From assembly GCA_002633005.1 (NCBI GenBank), contig NMRA01000172.1, positions 424,348 to 488,347 on the forward strand: 64,000 nt of DNA, read 5' to 3'. The stretch is from Phoronis australis. Lineage: Eukaryota > Phoronida > Phoronidae. How positions within the stretch are numbered: the first letter of the stretch is position 1; each line of letters opens with the position of its first letter. The notes under the pieces were generated by a model, which ran no database searches, had not been told where the DNA came from, and saw only the letters and a list, made by a program, of their open reading frames with translations. Below, in pieces: positions 29,101-38,592 of this stretch. The position numbers and the translations under genes are program-made.

Positions 29101-32100
29101 TTTTCAGTTCTTGAGTTGGCGGTGAAACGGTTTCGTTTGTTTATTGCATGGGCACGTCGATCAAAACATTAATGTTTATTTCCGCTGCTGTGGAGATAGA
29201 AAAAATTTTTTTTGGTGACCACGCTCATCTGCATTACAGCAGCTGAAACACCGAGTTCCAAAACCCTTCCGTTTATTAATTCGCTCTAACTTGAGTTGCG
29301 TTAAGTGCGAAAATATAAAATTAATCGACTTACTCATTGTATGTGCATGACCCTTTATAGCGAGTTTAATTGAGCTACACTCCCAAAAATATAATCTTGG
29401 AACTTGTCTGGTCAAAAGTTGTATTACCTCCATTCTCACACACAAGCTTCGTGAACATTCAGTACGCATAATTACTGAAACGAGCTGAGATCTGAACCTA
29501 ATTAGTGCCAAAGGCTAATGAGTTCTGCACGACACTAAAAAGTTACCATGGTAATCGCTGTGATCTTGTTTATCCACCATCTACTCAAGTGAAACAGTAT
29601 TGTACCTGACGCATCTTTACTCAGATCACAACATGGAAAAATAGTCTGAGGAAAAGTAACAACAAGTTTAATGCTAAGAAAATCCGCAATTAAAGGCNGA
29701 GTACGCCTCTGAAAATGGTCAATGCGGCACGAGATTCATCCCTAAATTCATAAAATGTGAGAGATTTGAATGTACTGTTATCATACAATTAATCAGTAAC
29801 AAATAGATCGTGCAAGACGTAGATAAATAGGGCGATATGTGGATTCTGGATTTCTTGAATAAGCTGACTTGGGGGGAAGCGACTTGATCACTAACTTGAA
29901 AAATTAAAGTAATGCTGGTTTGTTCTTCCTCGAGAGGCAACACAAACCATCGGAGGCAAAACGTGTTTGGGAGTACCGGCAATCAATTAGAGATGAATTA
30001 TTGAGAAAGCATGATGGCAATGAATTTTTGATAACCCGAAAAGCTAATCAGAGCAGATTGAAAGTAACTCTTCTTCTGACATAACAGTCAATAGGGTGGT
30101 TATTGTAGCGAAGGTACACTGTAGAGGGGCTAAAGGATACACAATGCACATTTATAGCCTCCAGTAGTTGGAGCAATAAGATTTAATGGAATATTTGTCA
30201 ACATTCGACGAACATTTGACGAAATTTTACTTCTTACACACAGCACCTACAATGTAAATCGCATGTCGCGAATCAAGGGTTCGTTCTATCAAAGGACGGA
30301 CACCTAGAAAGAGTTCCGTAGCTGTCTCAAAGATAGAAAAATCTAGCCAAAATTACGTGTTCTCATTAAAAATGCACGGCAATATTTCACGTAATCTCGC
30401 GAAATTTTGCTTTTTAGCGAAATCGTAGCGTAGGTCCTAGACTTACTGAACTCTACCCTGGCCTTTGCCTAGGGGGCGCTGACTTCAGTTTTACTGGTAC
30501 ACAGATCCTGAACGTGGTTTACGAGTCAGTGGAATATGAACAAATATCAAGTTTACTTCAAAAACAACAGTTTGCTCTTATTGGAAATGCAACATCGTAT
30601 TTGCAAGATTATTCCTATGAACGTCTTAGCCATGACTAGGCAACAACATTTAATGAAACAGGCCTTAGGCTATCCAACCGCATTAAATGTTCACCGAAAG
30701 TTTACAAAATAGGATATAAAATGGCTTTTATTTTCAATCTGAGTATTGCAAGACACACAAAATGAAAATATTGCCAATTTGCACCATCGGCCAGCACTTC
30801 CAATTGAAAACTGAGTTGCTTCACATCGGTCGTGGGGATCTCAGGATTCTTTTTGATTGTGCAAATTGATATTTATTGTTCCAAGGACTACTTTTTGTTA
30901 CAGTTTTGTATAGAGTTTATCAGATTCAGATATCATGTTTAGCTCGAAGACTGGACAAACATGCTCCTTTAAAGTTATGTTGGAGAGGAAAAAATAACTA
31001 AATCATTTGGCAAACTTCGGAACATCATGACGCTATCTCAGAAGTGTCCGATGCACTCTTCTCCCGGCCAAAACGACAATAGAAATTATTTTCATATGTT
31101 CCCAAAAATAAGGCTTTTGTGATTTTTGTAGAAAAAGTTATAAGTTGCATCAATTTGAAACGGAATTGAAACTATAGCAGCATTTTTCAGATTTCCTCTT
31201 GAACATTTCTATCAAACAAAATTTGGTCGTGTAATTGATATCATTATTTTGCTGTGAATGCACTGTTATTGTTTTGATCAATTTTAAGAAATCGACATGG
31301 TCACGTGACTCAATTAAACAGATTGATGTTAAGTCAGAAATTGAATTTTCCCAGGTTTCTACTTTAACAATGTTTTTAATTTTACAGACTGAGTTAAATA
31401 TTTAGATTTGTTGTTATTTGCTCTACACAGACTCGTGAATAAGGCCCTGCACAACGTTAATCATTCGCAACGGTGCGAAAGTCATAGATTATTTTCAAAA
31501 CCAAAGCATTGATAAATTGTTCTTATTTGTTTTGTAAACTCAAATTTTCTCGGGAAATCATTTGCGAAAAGAGTTGTCCATAAAGTATTAATAAACACAA
31601 GGTCCATCACGTGGTAAGATACTCGCCGATTTTCGTGTTTTTTACGTTATCGTGCATTAAGACAAGCAGATCAATATGTCTATTGATAAGGTCATTGCCA
31701 GATCCAAGGAACACGGTAACTGACGGACACCTGCATAGTGCTTAAGAAATCATGGATAAAGAAGTCATTTTCAACTCATATTTTGCAGACATTAGAAAGT
31801 CCTACCCAAAATAACTAAATGCACGTAAATCTAAGTAACATATTATCTGAGTTCATTGTTCCAACTCAATCTATCGTGAAGTTGGTTTCCGTTGATATCA
31901 TAGTACATGAAGCATACAGGTACTAAATTTTAAAAGTACACTTTAATTTTACACCGTATTCCACTAAGCTTCTAATGCAGTCCTTACTGTAGGTGAAGAA
32001 ATGGCGTTATTTATCTTCTAGATAATCTCTTCTTCACATTTTCCTTTTACGTTTTGTTATTATTTCGAATTGCCATTTCCCACTAAGTGTTTCTCCAAGC

Positions 32101-33342
32101 GATTCCAACAGCAGATTAACTTGATAATTCAGGGCAAAATTATTGACGCTAAGTCACCCACAACAATTGACTATTCACAACACATAAAACAAAAGAATCT
32201 CATGAATGACTGCACCATTGTTATAGTCAATGAAGTGAAGTGTAGTCTACTCGATAGTCAATTGATCAAGTGCTTGATTAGGGTGAAATACAGGCATAGG
32301 TCAAATCAAATCAAACAAGGCTTTAGAGGCGCCCCAACTTCCTAATGGTTGTCTTTGTCGTTGGTGTCTGAAACAAGTTCGTACTCAAAGGATCTAACCT
32401 GCATTACCCTTGAACTTCGATGCAAAATGTAGTGAATTAGAATGATTAGATGGCGATGCTCCTTTCTTGCACTGCTAAGATACAGCGATGGCTTATGGGA
32501 AGAATGTGAGACGTGTTAATAACATTCACAACTTACCGGAGTTATTTGCTACAAAACAGTGCTGTTTGACAGAACCGTATGTTTAATAGTACGATGGCAA
32601 CAGTATTTCAATGGTGTTTAATTATGAAACGAAGAGATCAATCTGGTTGTCCCTAGAGCCCAGTTGTCAAAAATTCTTTAGGAATGATGACACTCGTAGG
32701 TGTCATGACAGGTGCTGTGCTTCGTCTTATTAAATGTTATGGTAACGCTAACTTATGGTTACCATGGCAATATTAGCAGTCTCGGAATAAGCGGGATCTC
32801 AGATTGTGCACCATTTATCATTATAACAATCGAAACAAGCTCGACGAGTTTTCATTGGTTGAACAATCTGAATAAAACATTTAAAGAGATAAAAAAGATA
32901 AAAATGTAAAACGTACCATGGCGGCGATCTAACTTGAAAACGGATATCTTCCTCTTATACATGTATATGCTTAGTGTGACTTACAATTCACATTCACCAA
33001 ACGAAAAAAACTATATGAGGCTGAAAACTCAAAAAGTAATTAGTTTTTATCATTTTTGTCCCAAAGACCTTACCAACGAAGGGTCGATCTGCCCGTGAAT
33101 TTCCGTCTTGAAGATTTTGGAAACGTTTTCGCCGTCTCAGCATCTTCCGAGGCAAAGCTTTTGCTTGAACTAACTCTACTCGAGTTGTCGTTAGAACTCC
33201 CGTCTAATCCAATGCTTGTCGTCTTCACCAAAGGCGGTACCCCATATTTTGAACTACAGTTTGAAGAATTCCAAACCGTTTCCTCATCGACAATTTCGTT
33301 AGCGTCTGCTATTTCTAGAATCTCGTTATCTTTATCTGTCAT
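162..33342 (-). CDS. KIF12: KIF12-like kinesin, complete 15-exon gene (join)
   Basis: Microtubule motor of the KIF12 type. Exons in transcript order: 33074-33342, 26033-26110, 21987-22065, 15052-15173, 14138-14213, 13635-13784, 13045-13180, 8000-8158, 7520-7603, 5710-5828, 5151-5433, 4399-4552, 3293-3400, 2269-2464, 162-371. All junctions have GT..AG borders and matching phase, and the total of 2223 nt encodes 740 residues plus stop. Residues 1-110 are a Ser/Asp-rich extension; the motor starts at INVVVRVRP (111-119). P-loop GQTGSGKT is 192-199, switch I NEFSSRSH 316-323, switch II DLAGSE 354-359, and the motor ends near residue 450 with [15 protein letters not shown] coiled coil follows. The segment [16 protein letters not shown] matches the KIF12 post-motor signature, which decides the subfamily call over other kinesins. 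The tail (607-740) is Ser/Tyr/Gln-rich. The long N-terminal extension is unusual. In vertebrates KIF12 is linked to epithelial and cilia-related function; that role is not visible here. Confidence 0.9.
5151..5433 (-). CDS. KIF12: KIF12-like exon 11: motor end, neck and coiled coil
   Basis: Encodes [20 protein letters not shown], the last helix of the motor, then a neck with [20 protein letters not shown] and a heptad-rich stretch [13 protein letters not shown]. The exon ends AEETVK with a GTGAAA donor; the split Asp codon is completed by exon 12 (4399-4552). Confidence 0.92.
6480..6830. repeat. Dispersed repeat, copy 1 (family also at 22200 and 31010)
   Basis: Shares ordered blocks with 31010-31300: an AACTTCG...ATATCTCAG block, a CAAAACGACAA-like block and a block reading AAATTTGGTCRTGT-ATTGATA. 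It is non-coding and lies in kinesin intron 9. No element ends were identified. Confidence 0.6.
8000..8158 (-). CDS. KIF12: KIF12-like exon 8: switch I and switch II start
   Basis: Encodes [20 protein letters not shown] followed by a loop containing QDPDDDN and ending LSFVDLA. NxxSSRSH is the kinesin switch I motif and DLAG(SE) is switch II, completed by exon 9 at 7520-7603 (GSEKVKD...[13 protein letters not shown]). Donor GTACGT; acceptor after TTTCAG. Confidence 0.92.
9139..9348 (-). CDS. Candidate exon in kinesin intron 7, unrecognised
   Basis: An open stretch beginning around [19 protein letters not shown] and continuing [20 protein letters not shown]. Codon use looks coding, but the splice borders are weak and I do not recognise the family. 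It could be a later exon of the gene that starts with the 488-codon ORF upstream (10403-11869), with which it shares strand. The true 3' limit is unclear, because the frame drifts into hydrophobic A/T-rich codons before the stop. Confidence 0.25.
   Translation of the reverse strand, partial: REKVIECQIRNVTFEIPPVQSPVLHTDASACEKMNLGFFAELVYLEYVWGYAINNSFISYAIIDTMNNL
9672..9732. repeat. CATA microsatellite
   Basis: About 14 uninterrupted CATA units, then CATGCATA, inside kinesin intron 7. Confidence 0.95.
9967..10016. repeat. Short tandem duplication, 23-bp unit
   Basis: Two adjacent copies of ACCAACAYCTGCATGTCCAG followed by TTG, differing at one base. Confidence 0.85.
10403..11869 (-). CDS. Unrecognised 488-residue protein nested in kinesin intron 7
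   Basis: A long intact ORF that is far above chance length and sits between kinesin exons 8 and 7 on the same strand. The protein is hydrophilic, rich in Ser, Asn, Thr, Tyr and Gln through residues 60-400, with no membrane segment and few Cys: mostly disordered. The best folded-looking part is near the C-terminus ([20 protein letters not shown], then [17 protein letters not shown]). A usable donor (GAAG then GTAATTTT) lies at 10540, so the real coding exon may end there after KSKNEEG, making the last 45 residues intron. The start at 11869 ([10 protein letters not shown]) is the first Met; an upstream acceptor cannot be excluded. No family recognised. Confidence 0.7.
   Translation of the reverse strand: MLSFGRVRRWFVMYPSLITRCKPPRGDVKRKAVSWRSDVYTPKLREDVPFPTKSITVERSVSSPTRILFDQQFYLFSPDLVTTGGNFANSTAELDTTTTSYGYEAQNTVQIHQTFSNQSQVSDSNRQLAYSGYTQSTQSSETSADPLRVVSENLSGETNLKSNLYRFLNGCVNKQVVAGPLEYANKGLSSRSVKFAVNEHQSLNRRLDYTSKELNSTSTTTFSKHNPKDYQARSTSERSYECDNNSTRLVSETNNSCENKNWRAGDYGGVKNSVQLGVIKSSSSNMNGRGLHRRDRDFQNYVRQPDARLKDFAKAKVGKEPINYDGITMADSTPNDFKGRYGLGVSDQYFNAKSSGDPAGRNAYGHSHVFDNYTKDGKITGEANFAGSNSNKYPSDFDDLRMHVVEDEQYVMYLKTDDERVIGPLKIDIDGVMLGLPKSKNEEGNFLFQFALCANISIAGLDLFRRARIYTIKIGEWNSITVTKLCFG
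12080..12298 (-). pseudogene. Possible decayed copy of part of kinesin exon 7
   Basis: At about 12250-12285 the minus strand reads SKTKGFYV in frame, with 23 bases nearly identical (2 differences) to the SKTKGFYV codons of kinesin exon 7 located 850 bp away. The surrounding sequence does not continue the kinesin similarity. Most likely it is the remains of a duplicated segment; chance similarity is possible. Confidence 0.3.
12598..12790. repeat. CAC/CAT trinucleotide repeat with minisatellite sub-structure
   Basis: About 190 bp of CAC, CAT and CCT triplets. A longer unit containing ACCAACATCACCATCATCC recurs twice. It produces a long Val/Met-only ORF on the minus strand that is not a gene. 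Confidence 0.95.
12985..13180 (-). CDS. KIF12: KIF12-like exon 7, long form with duplicated 3' end
   Basis: The short form (13045-13180) encodes [15 protein letters not shown]...FAVLEEG and ends at a GTATGT donor. Immediately downstream an in-frame copy of its last 60 bases is present, with its own GTAAGT donor at 12985. Using that donor adds 20 residues ([20 protein letters not shown]) without changing phase into exon 8. The two 60-bp copies (12975-13034 and 13035-13094) differ at about 9 positions. The extra segment would sit just before the switch I helix of the motor. The short form matches other kinesins in length. Confidence 0.75.
14138..14213 (-). CDS. KIF12: KIF12-like exon 5: kinesin P-loop
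   Basis: Encodes [20 protein letters not shown], the nucleotide-binding P-loop of the motor. The acceptor follows TATTCCAG and the donor is GTATGC. The exon is joined in phase to 15052-15173 (which ends ...DMAING) and to 13635-13784 ([14 protein letters not shown]...YLEIYNEQ). Confidence 0.93.
16693..16898 (-). CDS. Candidate exon in kinesin intron 3, unrecognised
   Basis: An open segment with coding-like composition and predicted helices ([19 protein letters not shown], then [20 protein letters not shown]) and a GTAACT donor at its 3' border. The acceptor side (GTTAAG) is poor. It does not fit the kinesin, which already reads through from exon 3 to exon 4. It might belong to a nested gene. 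Confidence 0.25.
18841..19105. mobile_element. Short inverted-repeat element (MITE-like)
   Basis: 265 bp bounded by perfect 12-bp inverted ends (CATGCGCGCACC ... GGTGCGCGCATG). It is G/C-rich against A/T-rich surroundings and contains internal direct repeats (GAGCCCCCCAT near both ends; AAAAGTCCAC repeated). There is no transposase ORF, so it would be non-autonomous. A target-site duplication is not clear. Confidence 0.7.
20038..20170. repeat. Alternating GT/GC dinucleotide tract
   Basis: About 130 bp of alternating purine-pyrimidine sequence with GT runs interrupted by GCGCGCGC blocks. This composition is prone to Z-DNA. The Cys/Val/Arg and Thr/His ORFs through it are artefacts. Confidence 0.95.
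22490..22826. repeat. CATA-type microsatellite, about 335 bp
   Basis: Imperfect (CATA)n with CACA and AATA variants. It gives three overlapping Tyr/Val/Cys/Met ORFs on the minus strand, all artefacts. Confidence 0.97.
23707..23913 (-). CDS. Probable terminal exon of an unrecognised gene in kinesin intron 2
   Basis: Follows a good acceptor (ATTACCAG). In phase 0 it encodes 68 residues starting [20 protein letters not shown] and ending with [12 protein letters not shown] and a TGA stop. Composition is clearly coding-like, and paired Cys suggest an extracellular or structured domain. No family recognised. Upstream exons would lie on the minus strand above 23913; a hydrophobic stretch at 25115-25333 ([18 protein letters not shown]) is a possible but unproven partner. 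Confidence 0.4.
   Translation of the reverse strand: MSGQVKPCIQQAIMIVTKDNASTVGIHYINSWRPPIEDSTNGWKTYFVRLDVTEPGRVIAVSCAAMCL
28597..28809. mobile_element. Palindromic repeat family B, copy 1
   Basis: The right end reads AGCTAAGTCAGTTTTCTTGG followed by AACAGGCCCC. It shares the internal block AGATCTCTTTCTTGAAA with the copy at 56399-56649 and its terminal block with 53845-54085. The left end is degraded. Confidence 0.6.
30310..30450. repeat. Dispersed repeat family C, copy 1
   Basis: TCCGTAGCTGTCTC, the GCCAAAATTACGTGTT block, TTTTGCTTTTTAG and AGCGTAGGTCCTAG occur in the same order as at 53705-53836. Confidence 0.6.
31005..31300. repeat. Dispersed repeat, copy 2
   Basis: Degenerate relative of 6480-6830: CTTCGGAACATCATGACG, CTATCTCAG and AAATTTGGTCGTGTAATTGA occur in the same order and spacing. 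It lies in kinesin intron 1. A shorter third relative is at 22200-22340. Confidence 0.55.
33074..33342 (-). CDS. KIF12: KIF12-like exon 1: start codon and disordered N-terminus
   Basis: Starts [16 protein letters not shown] and runs 89 codons plus 2 nt to a GTAAGG donor. The split Trp codon is completed by the first base of exon 2 (26033-26110), which is what ties this exon to the kinesin. The peptide is rich in Ser, Asp and Glu and ends with a basic stretch ([10 protein letters not shown]). The upstream bases are A/T-rich with no in-frame extension that I could support, so this ATG is taken as the start. Confidence 0.75.
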
Positions 33343-34539
33343 AATTTCCGTTAATTTAAATCTCGTCTACACGTTTTCTCCATGGTATGTAAAATGTTGG
33401 CTGAGATTAATTCTAAAACCTCTCTCTGCAATCAGACTGGATTAGTCCATTTCATAATCGGATGCTCAAGTCTGAATAACAAGTCCCTCGTTTATAATCT
33501 TCATCAAAATGGCCAAATATTCGTTAAAGTTTCGTGATTACCACAAATTATGGTTGCAGATCGATAGTGCGTTCTTCCACCCAGTAGCGTCTTCCTGTGC
33601 GGCATCTCGATTGTTTTATTGTGAGTTTTCACAATATCTAATTACAATGGCATGTCATGTGATAGTTTCCAAGAGAACAGTTTTCACCCCTTACGGCATC
33701 TTCCTGATCACAGAGAACTCCTAGCGCGCAGCTGCTGTTGACCACTGTCAAACACAACATCGTGTCGTCTGCGCCGCACTACCCTCTATACACACGTCGG
33801 ATCAAACGGATCGATACAGCAATACCTCAATAACAAGAAGGCGCTGTATTACAGCGCTTAATCCGCTTATAAACAAAAATGTTTCACTTGCTCTAGGCAA
33901 GATTGAAACTCCTCTGAAGTTTACTAATTCGTCTTAATCTGTAGAGAGTTGTTCCACTGAACTACTATTCAATAATAGAAAATGTACTATTAAACAGAAA
34001 CAAATGTAGGCTACGTATCGAGTCGTTTTTTAAACCAACTCAAGACCTTTATTCCTGTTTAAAATTGTAGTAAAATTGCTATAAAATTCGAAGTTTGATT
34101 TTTGAATGTCTGGTGGTGTGCCACCATCCTAGACGGCAGAGTTGAACAGTCATAAACTAAGTCTATTCACAGGAGCATTTCAAAACGATTTATCTGCGAC
34201 GTTTTGAAGGAAAATTATCAGTTTTATGATCGAAAAACGCTTTTTGAAGGGTGGGATAGACTCCTTGGGGTTAGGACTTTCACCTGGGGCATGTTTCATG
34301 TAAAAGGACTGAAGACTTCAGTAGAACTTTCGTCTTACACTCTCACTTCACAAGCTCTGAGTAAAGGTTTAGCCAATCAATTGTTAATACAGCCTAGAAA
34401 TAATTGATACAAATTATCTTATTAACAGGCATTTCTTAGCATATACTTTGTACTTTTGCTGAAGTGAGATTTGATTACTTTCCAGGAATAGCTTAATGTG
34501 TGCAACCTATGTCTTAAAACCCCAGGGGCTGGGGTCTAG

Positions 34540-34870
34540 TCTTTTCACTTGCAATCCTTTTGTGTCAACTCAAGATAAGTGTCTATTAGTCTGCGCTCGA
34601 GTACATTGGGAGGTTAATATGCGTATGAGTGTTTAGTCCAAGATCGAACTTGACGACCCTTAAATTCAAGCTCCAAGCTCGAGTAAAAACTCAAAAATTC
34701 AAAGTTCAGATTTAAATTTTTAACCTTAATCCGAGGGTCAACAAGTGCAAACTATGAATAGATACTTATCCACATAAGACGTTATGTACTCAAGAGTAGA
34801 ACAATACACACATATCTTCAATATGCACACAATTTGAGCCAAAATACTTTCGATTCGGTGAAGATACTAG
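34540..34870. mobile_element. Degenerate relative of the foldback element at 36841
   Basis: Shares AACTCAAGATAAGTGTCTAT with the left arm and the CTCGAGT-rich centre and GGGTC..CAAGTGCAAACT block with the right arm of 36841-37247. Similar right-arm fragments occur at 20375-20620, and a left-arm fragment near 49555-49610. Confidence 0.5.
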
Positions 34871-35362
34871 TAAAATTCTCATTTAAAATACAAACGCTTG
34901 AAAATCATGGTTGGAAAGTTTTAACACGGAACGCTCAAGCATAGTGTTGCAAAAGAAATAACGCTCACGTTCACGTGCCGAATGTTGTCAAATCACGCAC
35001 ATACATACACGCTGCTACTGGTAATAATATTTCGTACGACAATCGGCAGCTGCCGTTCATCTCCGTTAGACGTTTTAGCGATGCCAAGTTGGCCGTGAAC
35101 AGAATGTAAATTTTAGAGGACGTTTTGGTTAAAGTCTTAAATTTATCCTCGTGTGAATCCAACTATAAACCAACGTTTGATGAACAAATTAATACCATCG
35201 TGTTGAAATTCACAAAAAATCATGGACTTCCCTTATTTTAAGTCCAACGCAGCGTTAGTTGGGTCAAGCCGAATTCTTAAACTTCAAACCGATAGAAATC
35301 AAGTTAAATGTAGTGTAGTTGAATACTGCAGGTGAAACAATCAGTAAACTACTTTCTGCACA

Positions 35363-35681
35363 GGCGGATTTAGGGGAAGGGGGGCAGGGGGCCCACCCCC
35401 CCCCCTCTTGGCTAGTGCAAGCAAAACTTAACACCAAGACCGTGAAGCGTGATGAAATATCGAGTTCACCAAGTAGGAACGGCAGCGGACGAGGGGGAAC
35501 TGAGGCCCCAGAGCGCGGCGGAATCGTGTTCCGTTTTTTTAGTCCTTCGAACTTGGGAACACACCAGGGTCCACATCGCCGGCCCCGGAACTTTCGGGCA
35601 GCCTGTGCATACAATCACACTTTGCCCAATTCTCCGAGGCAGCATGTTGCCCCCCCCCCCTTATGGTAACCTATATCCGCC
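35363..35681. mobile_element. Short element with inverted ends GGCGGATTTAGG
   Basis: 319 bp, with GGCGGATTTAGG at the left and CCTATATCCGCC at the right (11 of 12 bases inverted-identical). It has C/G homopolymers just inside both ends and higher G/C content than its flanks. The ORFs inside (about 116 codons on each strand) have no recognisable domain. Confidence 0.5.
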
Positions 35682-36840
35682 ATTGTTTCTGACCAAGAGA
35701 ATTGCTGCGTGTAAGTATGAGCGCTATGTTACTAGCCGCATTAAGAATCAAAACAAGTGGTTCCATCGTAAAACATGAACTAAAAGGTAGCACTGCAAGA
35801 GGCTTGAACGCTACATGAATGTTTTGTTCATAACAATCCAAATTGGCAAGAAACGTCATTTTTTGTAACAGATTAGGCACAACGCTATATAACAACATCG
35901 GTGGTTACGCTGTACATATGAATGTATACTAAGTAATGTTTAGATTTTACTAATCAGGAAAAACATACAGAGAGCCTTTAAAGGCCTTTGGAATCTCCCA
36001 AATTTACGATTGCATTTGCTAATCATGAGAATGAGCTTTTAAAAAGATACTAGACCCAACTAATTATCCTCCTGCCTCCTGCTAATAGACCATTGACATC
36101 CCATTGATAGAAGCTGGGGTCAACTACAAACTCATGCTCTCTGTCACACAAACTGGATGTTATGGTTCTTGGTGGGTAGCCTTTCCCTACAGTTGTTGTA
36201 TAACTCACGTAAACCATAGGTCACGCTTGCATGTTTTCGAAGGAGTTTCAAATTTTGCTCCAACTATTTGAAGGTTGTTGAGGGTTACTGAGTATTATTT
36301 TGTTTCGAAGAACTAGATGGCAGCGTCATTTTCAATATCTGTTAATATACCAAAACAGGGTTTGGTATCCCTTTAAGTAAATCATCACATGACCGCCGGG
36401 TATACGCTGGAGCTGCTTAAAGTGATTTTCTGGTAATACATTCGTCACAACACAACAAATTCCTTTAATCCGTCTCATAAAAATTTGGCAGTAAATCAAT
36501 GCTAATGATGCATTACATACGACCATATATAATACGTGTTCAAAGTGTCAACATAGGGTTCCTTACTGTAATCCACCTTAGTAAACTGGTATCAGACTGG
36601 GATTAGGTAGCCCTAAAACATAACGTCGTTTGCTTTGAACAGATAGCGCATTTTTAGGAAGCTTTGTTTCCCAGTGCGACACCTGTCGTACATGTAAAGT
36701 GCTTGCTGCTCGCAAACTGCAACGGTTTTGACATCTTCTAATTTTATAAATCAAATCCAGGATTTTAGCAGACAGTGTCAAAACCTTCTTCGTCCACCCT
36801 TCTCCGTGTACCAGCTCCTGGCAACTGGTAGTGACGTAAC

Positions 36841-37247
36841 CAGGGCCCGGTCTCCAATCTTTTTACTCGAAATGGAACTCGAAATTAGGTTTGGCATTTT
36901 GTACTCTACTTTTGGGCGAACTCAAGATAAGTGTCTATTATTCTATGCTCGAGTACACAATAATTTACGTGGATAATTTATTGCCCTTAGTTCACAGTTT
37001 GTAAACCCAATATTAAAGCAATAAGTTCGAGTTTGAACTCGAAATTTCGAGTTTTTACTCGAGTTTGTAGCACGAATATAAGGGTCTTCAAGGGCAAACT
37101 TGAACTAGAAACTCCTATGCATAAACTATAATGTATTCGAGCACAGCCTGATAACCAATTATCTTAAGTTCGCACAAAAGGAGCAGAGAAATTGCCAAAA
37201 ATAGTTTCGAGTTCGTTTCGAGTACAAAGATTAGAGACCGGGCCCAG
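36841..37247. mobile_element. Foldback/MITE element with target-site duplication
   Basis: 407 bp. The left arm starts CAGGGCCCGGTCTCCAATCT and the right arm is its inverted copy (CTGGGCCCGGTCTCTAATCT on the other strand). Similarity continues for about 46 bases, and further inverted similarity (AACTCAAGATAAGTG) lies inside. It is flanked on both sides by GTAAC (36836-36840 and 37248-37252), a 5-bp target duplication. It has no ORF. Related fragments are at 20375, 34540 and 49555. Confidence 0.8.
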
Positions 37248-37886
37248 GTAACTTATAATGCCGTCGTTCACTAGACGTAAAATTGTTGTAAGAAGACAGA
37301 TTTGAAGTCTGATCAGTTGTCTAAGTTAAGACCGAAGAATTTTCAGAAAAGACTGTTTCTCGAATACTTTACTCTGTTTTTGGTCTTCAGTCTTAGACAG
37401 AAAGAAATTAAGTTGGGTTTTGATATTCGTGAGCATACAAAATACACTTTCGCGATTTGTTGCGAATTCCATAAACTAAGCGAGGCGGTGCGCTAAATAC
37501 AGTTTTAACACTAATCTTGGTCTTAAGACTATAAATGAGAATTTTTTACATCTTGAATACAACTGGGGTCTCACGTACGTAAGAAGACCCTGGTATGACT
37601 GGAAAATATCATTTCACATGTCTCCGCCTACGACTCTACACCGCTTTTCCGGTTTTCGAATGAAAGCAGACGGTTTTCAATTTGACCAAAATTCCAACAT
37701 TAAGCCTACTGCGTAGCAGGCAAGCTTTCGCTTGTAGCTCATTTCAGTCCTAATTTCGGTTTTACGAATTTCACGAAGACACGTCGATCTTAAGTTTGCT
37801 CGATTTCGGTCTAAATAGACAGAAACGGGTCCCCGAAATCTTAGCGTGTAGGGGTTTTACACGGTAGCTTGTTAATCTAGGCCTGC

Positions 37887-38019
37887 TTATAACGTGTTAA
37901 TGGAATTCCAAGCCAGCAACAGTCTGTTAATACGACCAGTTGACTTTTTCATTTGCACGCGAATTTGATTCAGATTCTGGTAGACACAGTGGAATCCGTC
38001 ACTATTACTGTCTTTCTGA
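37887..38019 (-). CDS. Candidate terminal exon, unrecognised
   Basis: After an acceptor (ATATGTCAG) the frame reads KDSNSDGFHCVYQNLNQIRV, then QMKKSTGRINRLLLAW and a TAA stop. Codon use looks coding. It may belong to the gene whose first exon is at 39293-39582, but the phases (2 leaving that exon, 0 entering here) require another exon between them. Confidence 0.3.
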
Positions 38020-38592
38020 CATATTACAACGAGAGAATAGTGGACAAAAATATTGAAAACGAGAAATAATCCCAAATCAGACCGCAGTGACTGAATGGCG
38101 CTGAAACACCAAACACTAGGACTTTGACTGATCAGTCTAGTCGTGGCATTCCTTTTTGGACCAAGCGTGAAAATATGGTTCCGGAAATATCCAACTAAAC
38201 GGGATGAACTCAGAATTCATTGCCATTGTGTCAGATTGTTCACTATCGTTGATTTGAGTGGGTAATTGAATATTGACGATAGAGACTGGTCTAAGCTACT
38301 GGAAAAAATAACAACGAATAACAGTTTTCAGAGCACCAGATTCTCCGTCTGATAAAGTCAAAAGGTTAGCACTGTAAACAATCGTACCTCTAACGAAGAT
38401 TAGACAAGCAACACTCAACACACAATCATAGATCGAATTAATGCGTTATTTAATACAAATGCAGGCCTACATTAACGCGCTAACGTGTAAAACCCGTACG
38501 TTGTAACAAATGACAGACTTCTAATAGGGCCGTTCAGGATTACACAGATATGTCTCTTCTTTTCCCGGTGGTACGAAAGCGAGTTGTTTTAA

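Larger units (their letters stand above)
26111..33073. other. Kinesin intron 1, no convincing gene
   Basis: About 7 kb. I find dispersed repeats (28597-28809, 30310-30450, 31005-31300), a short G-run and one ambiguous base (29698). The ORFs here are short and lack splice signals or recognisable motifs. Confidence 0.6.
33343..37886. other. Repeat-rich intergenic stretch upstream of the kinesin
   Basis: The kinesin promoter should lie just above 33343, but no clear core-promoter element is visible. The rest is occupied by MITE-like elements (34540, 35363, 36841) and short ORFs without support. Confidence 0.5.

Noticed and set aside
35319-35778. Overlapping 109-116-codon ORFs on both strands
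   Set aside because: They lie in a G/C-rich inverted-end element with C and G homopolymers; no domain or splice support.
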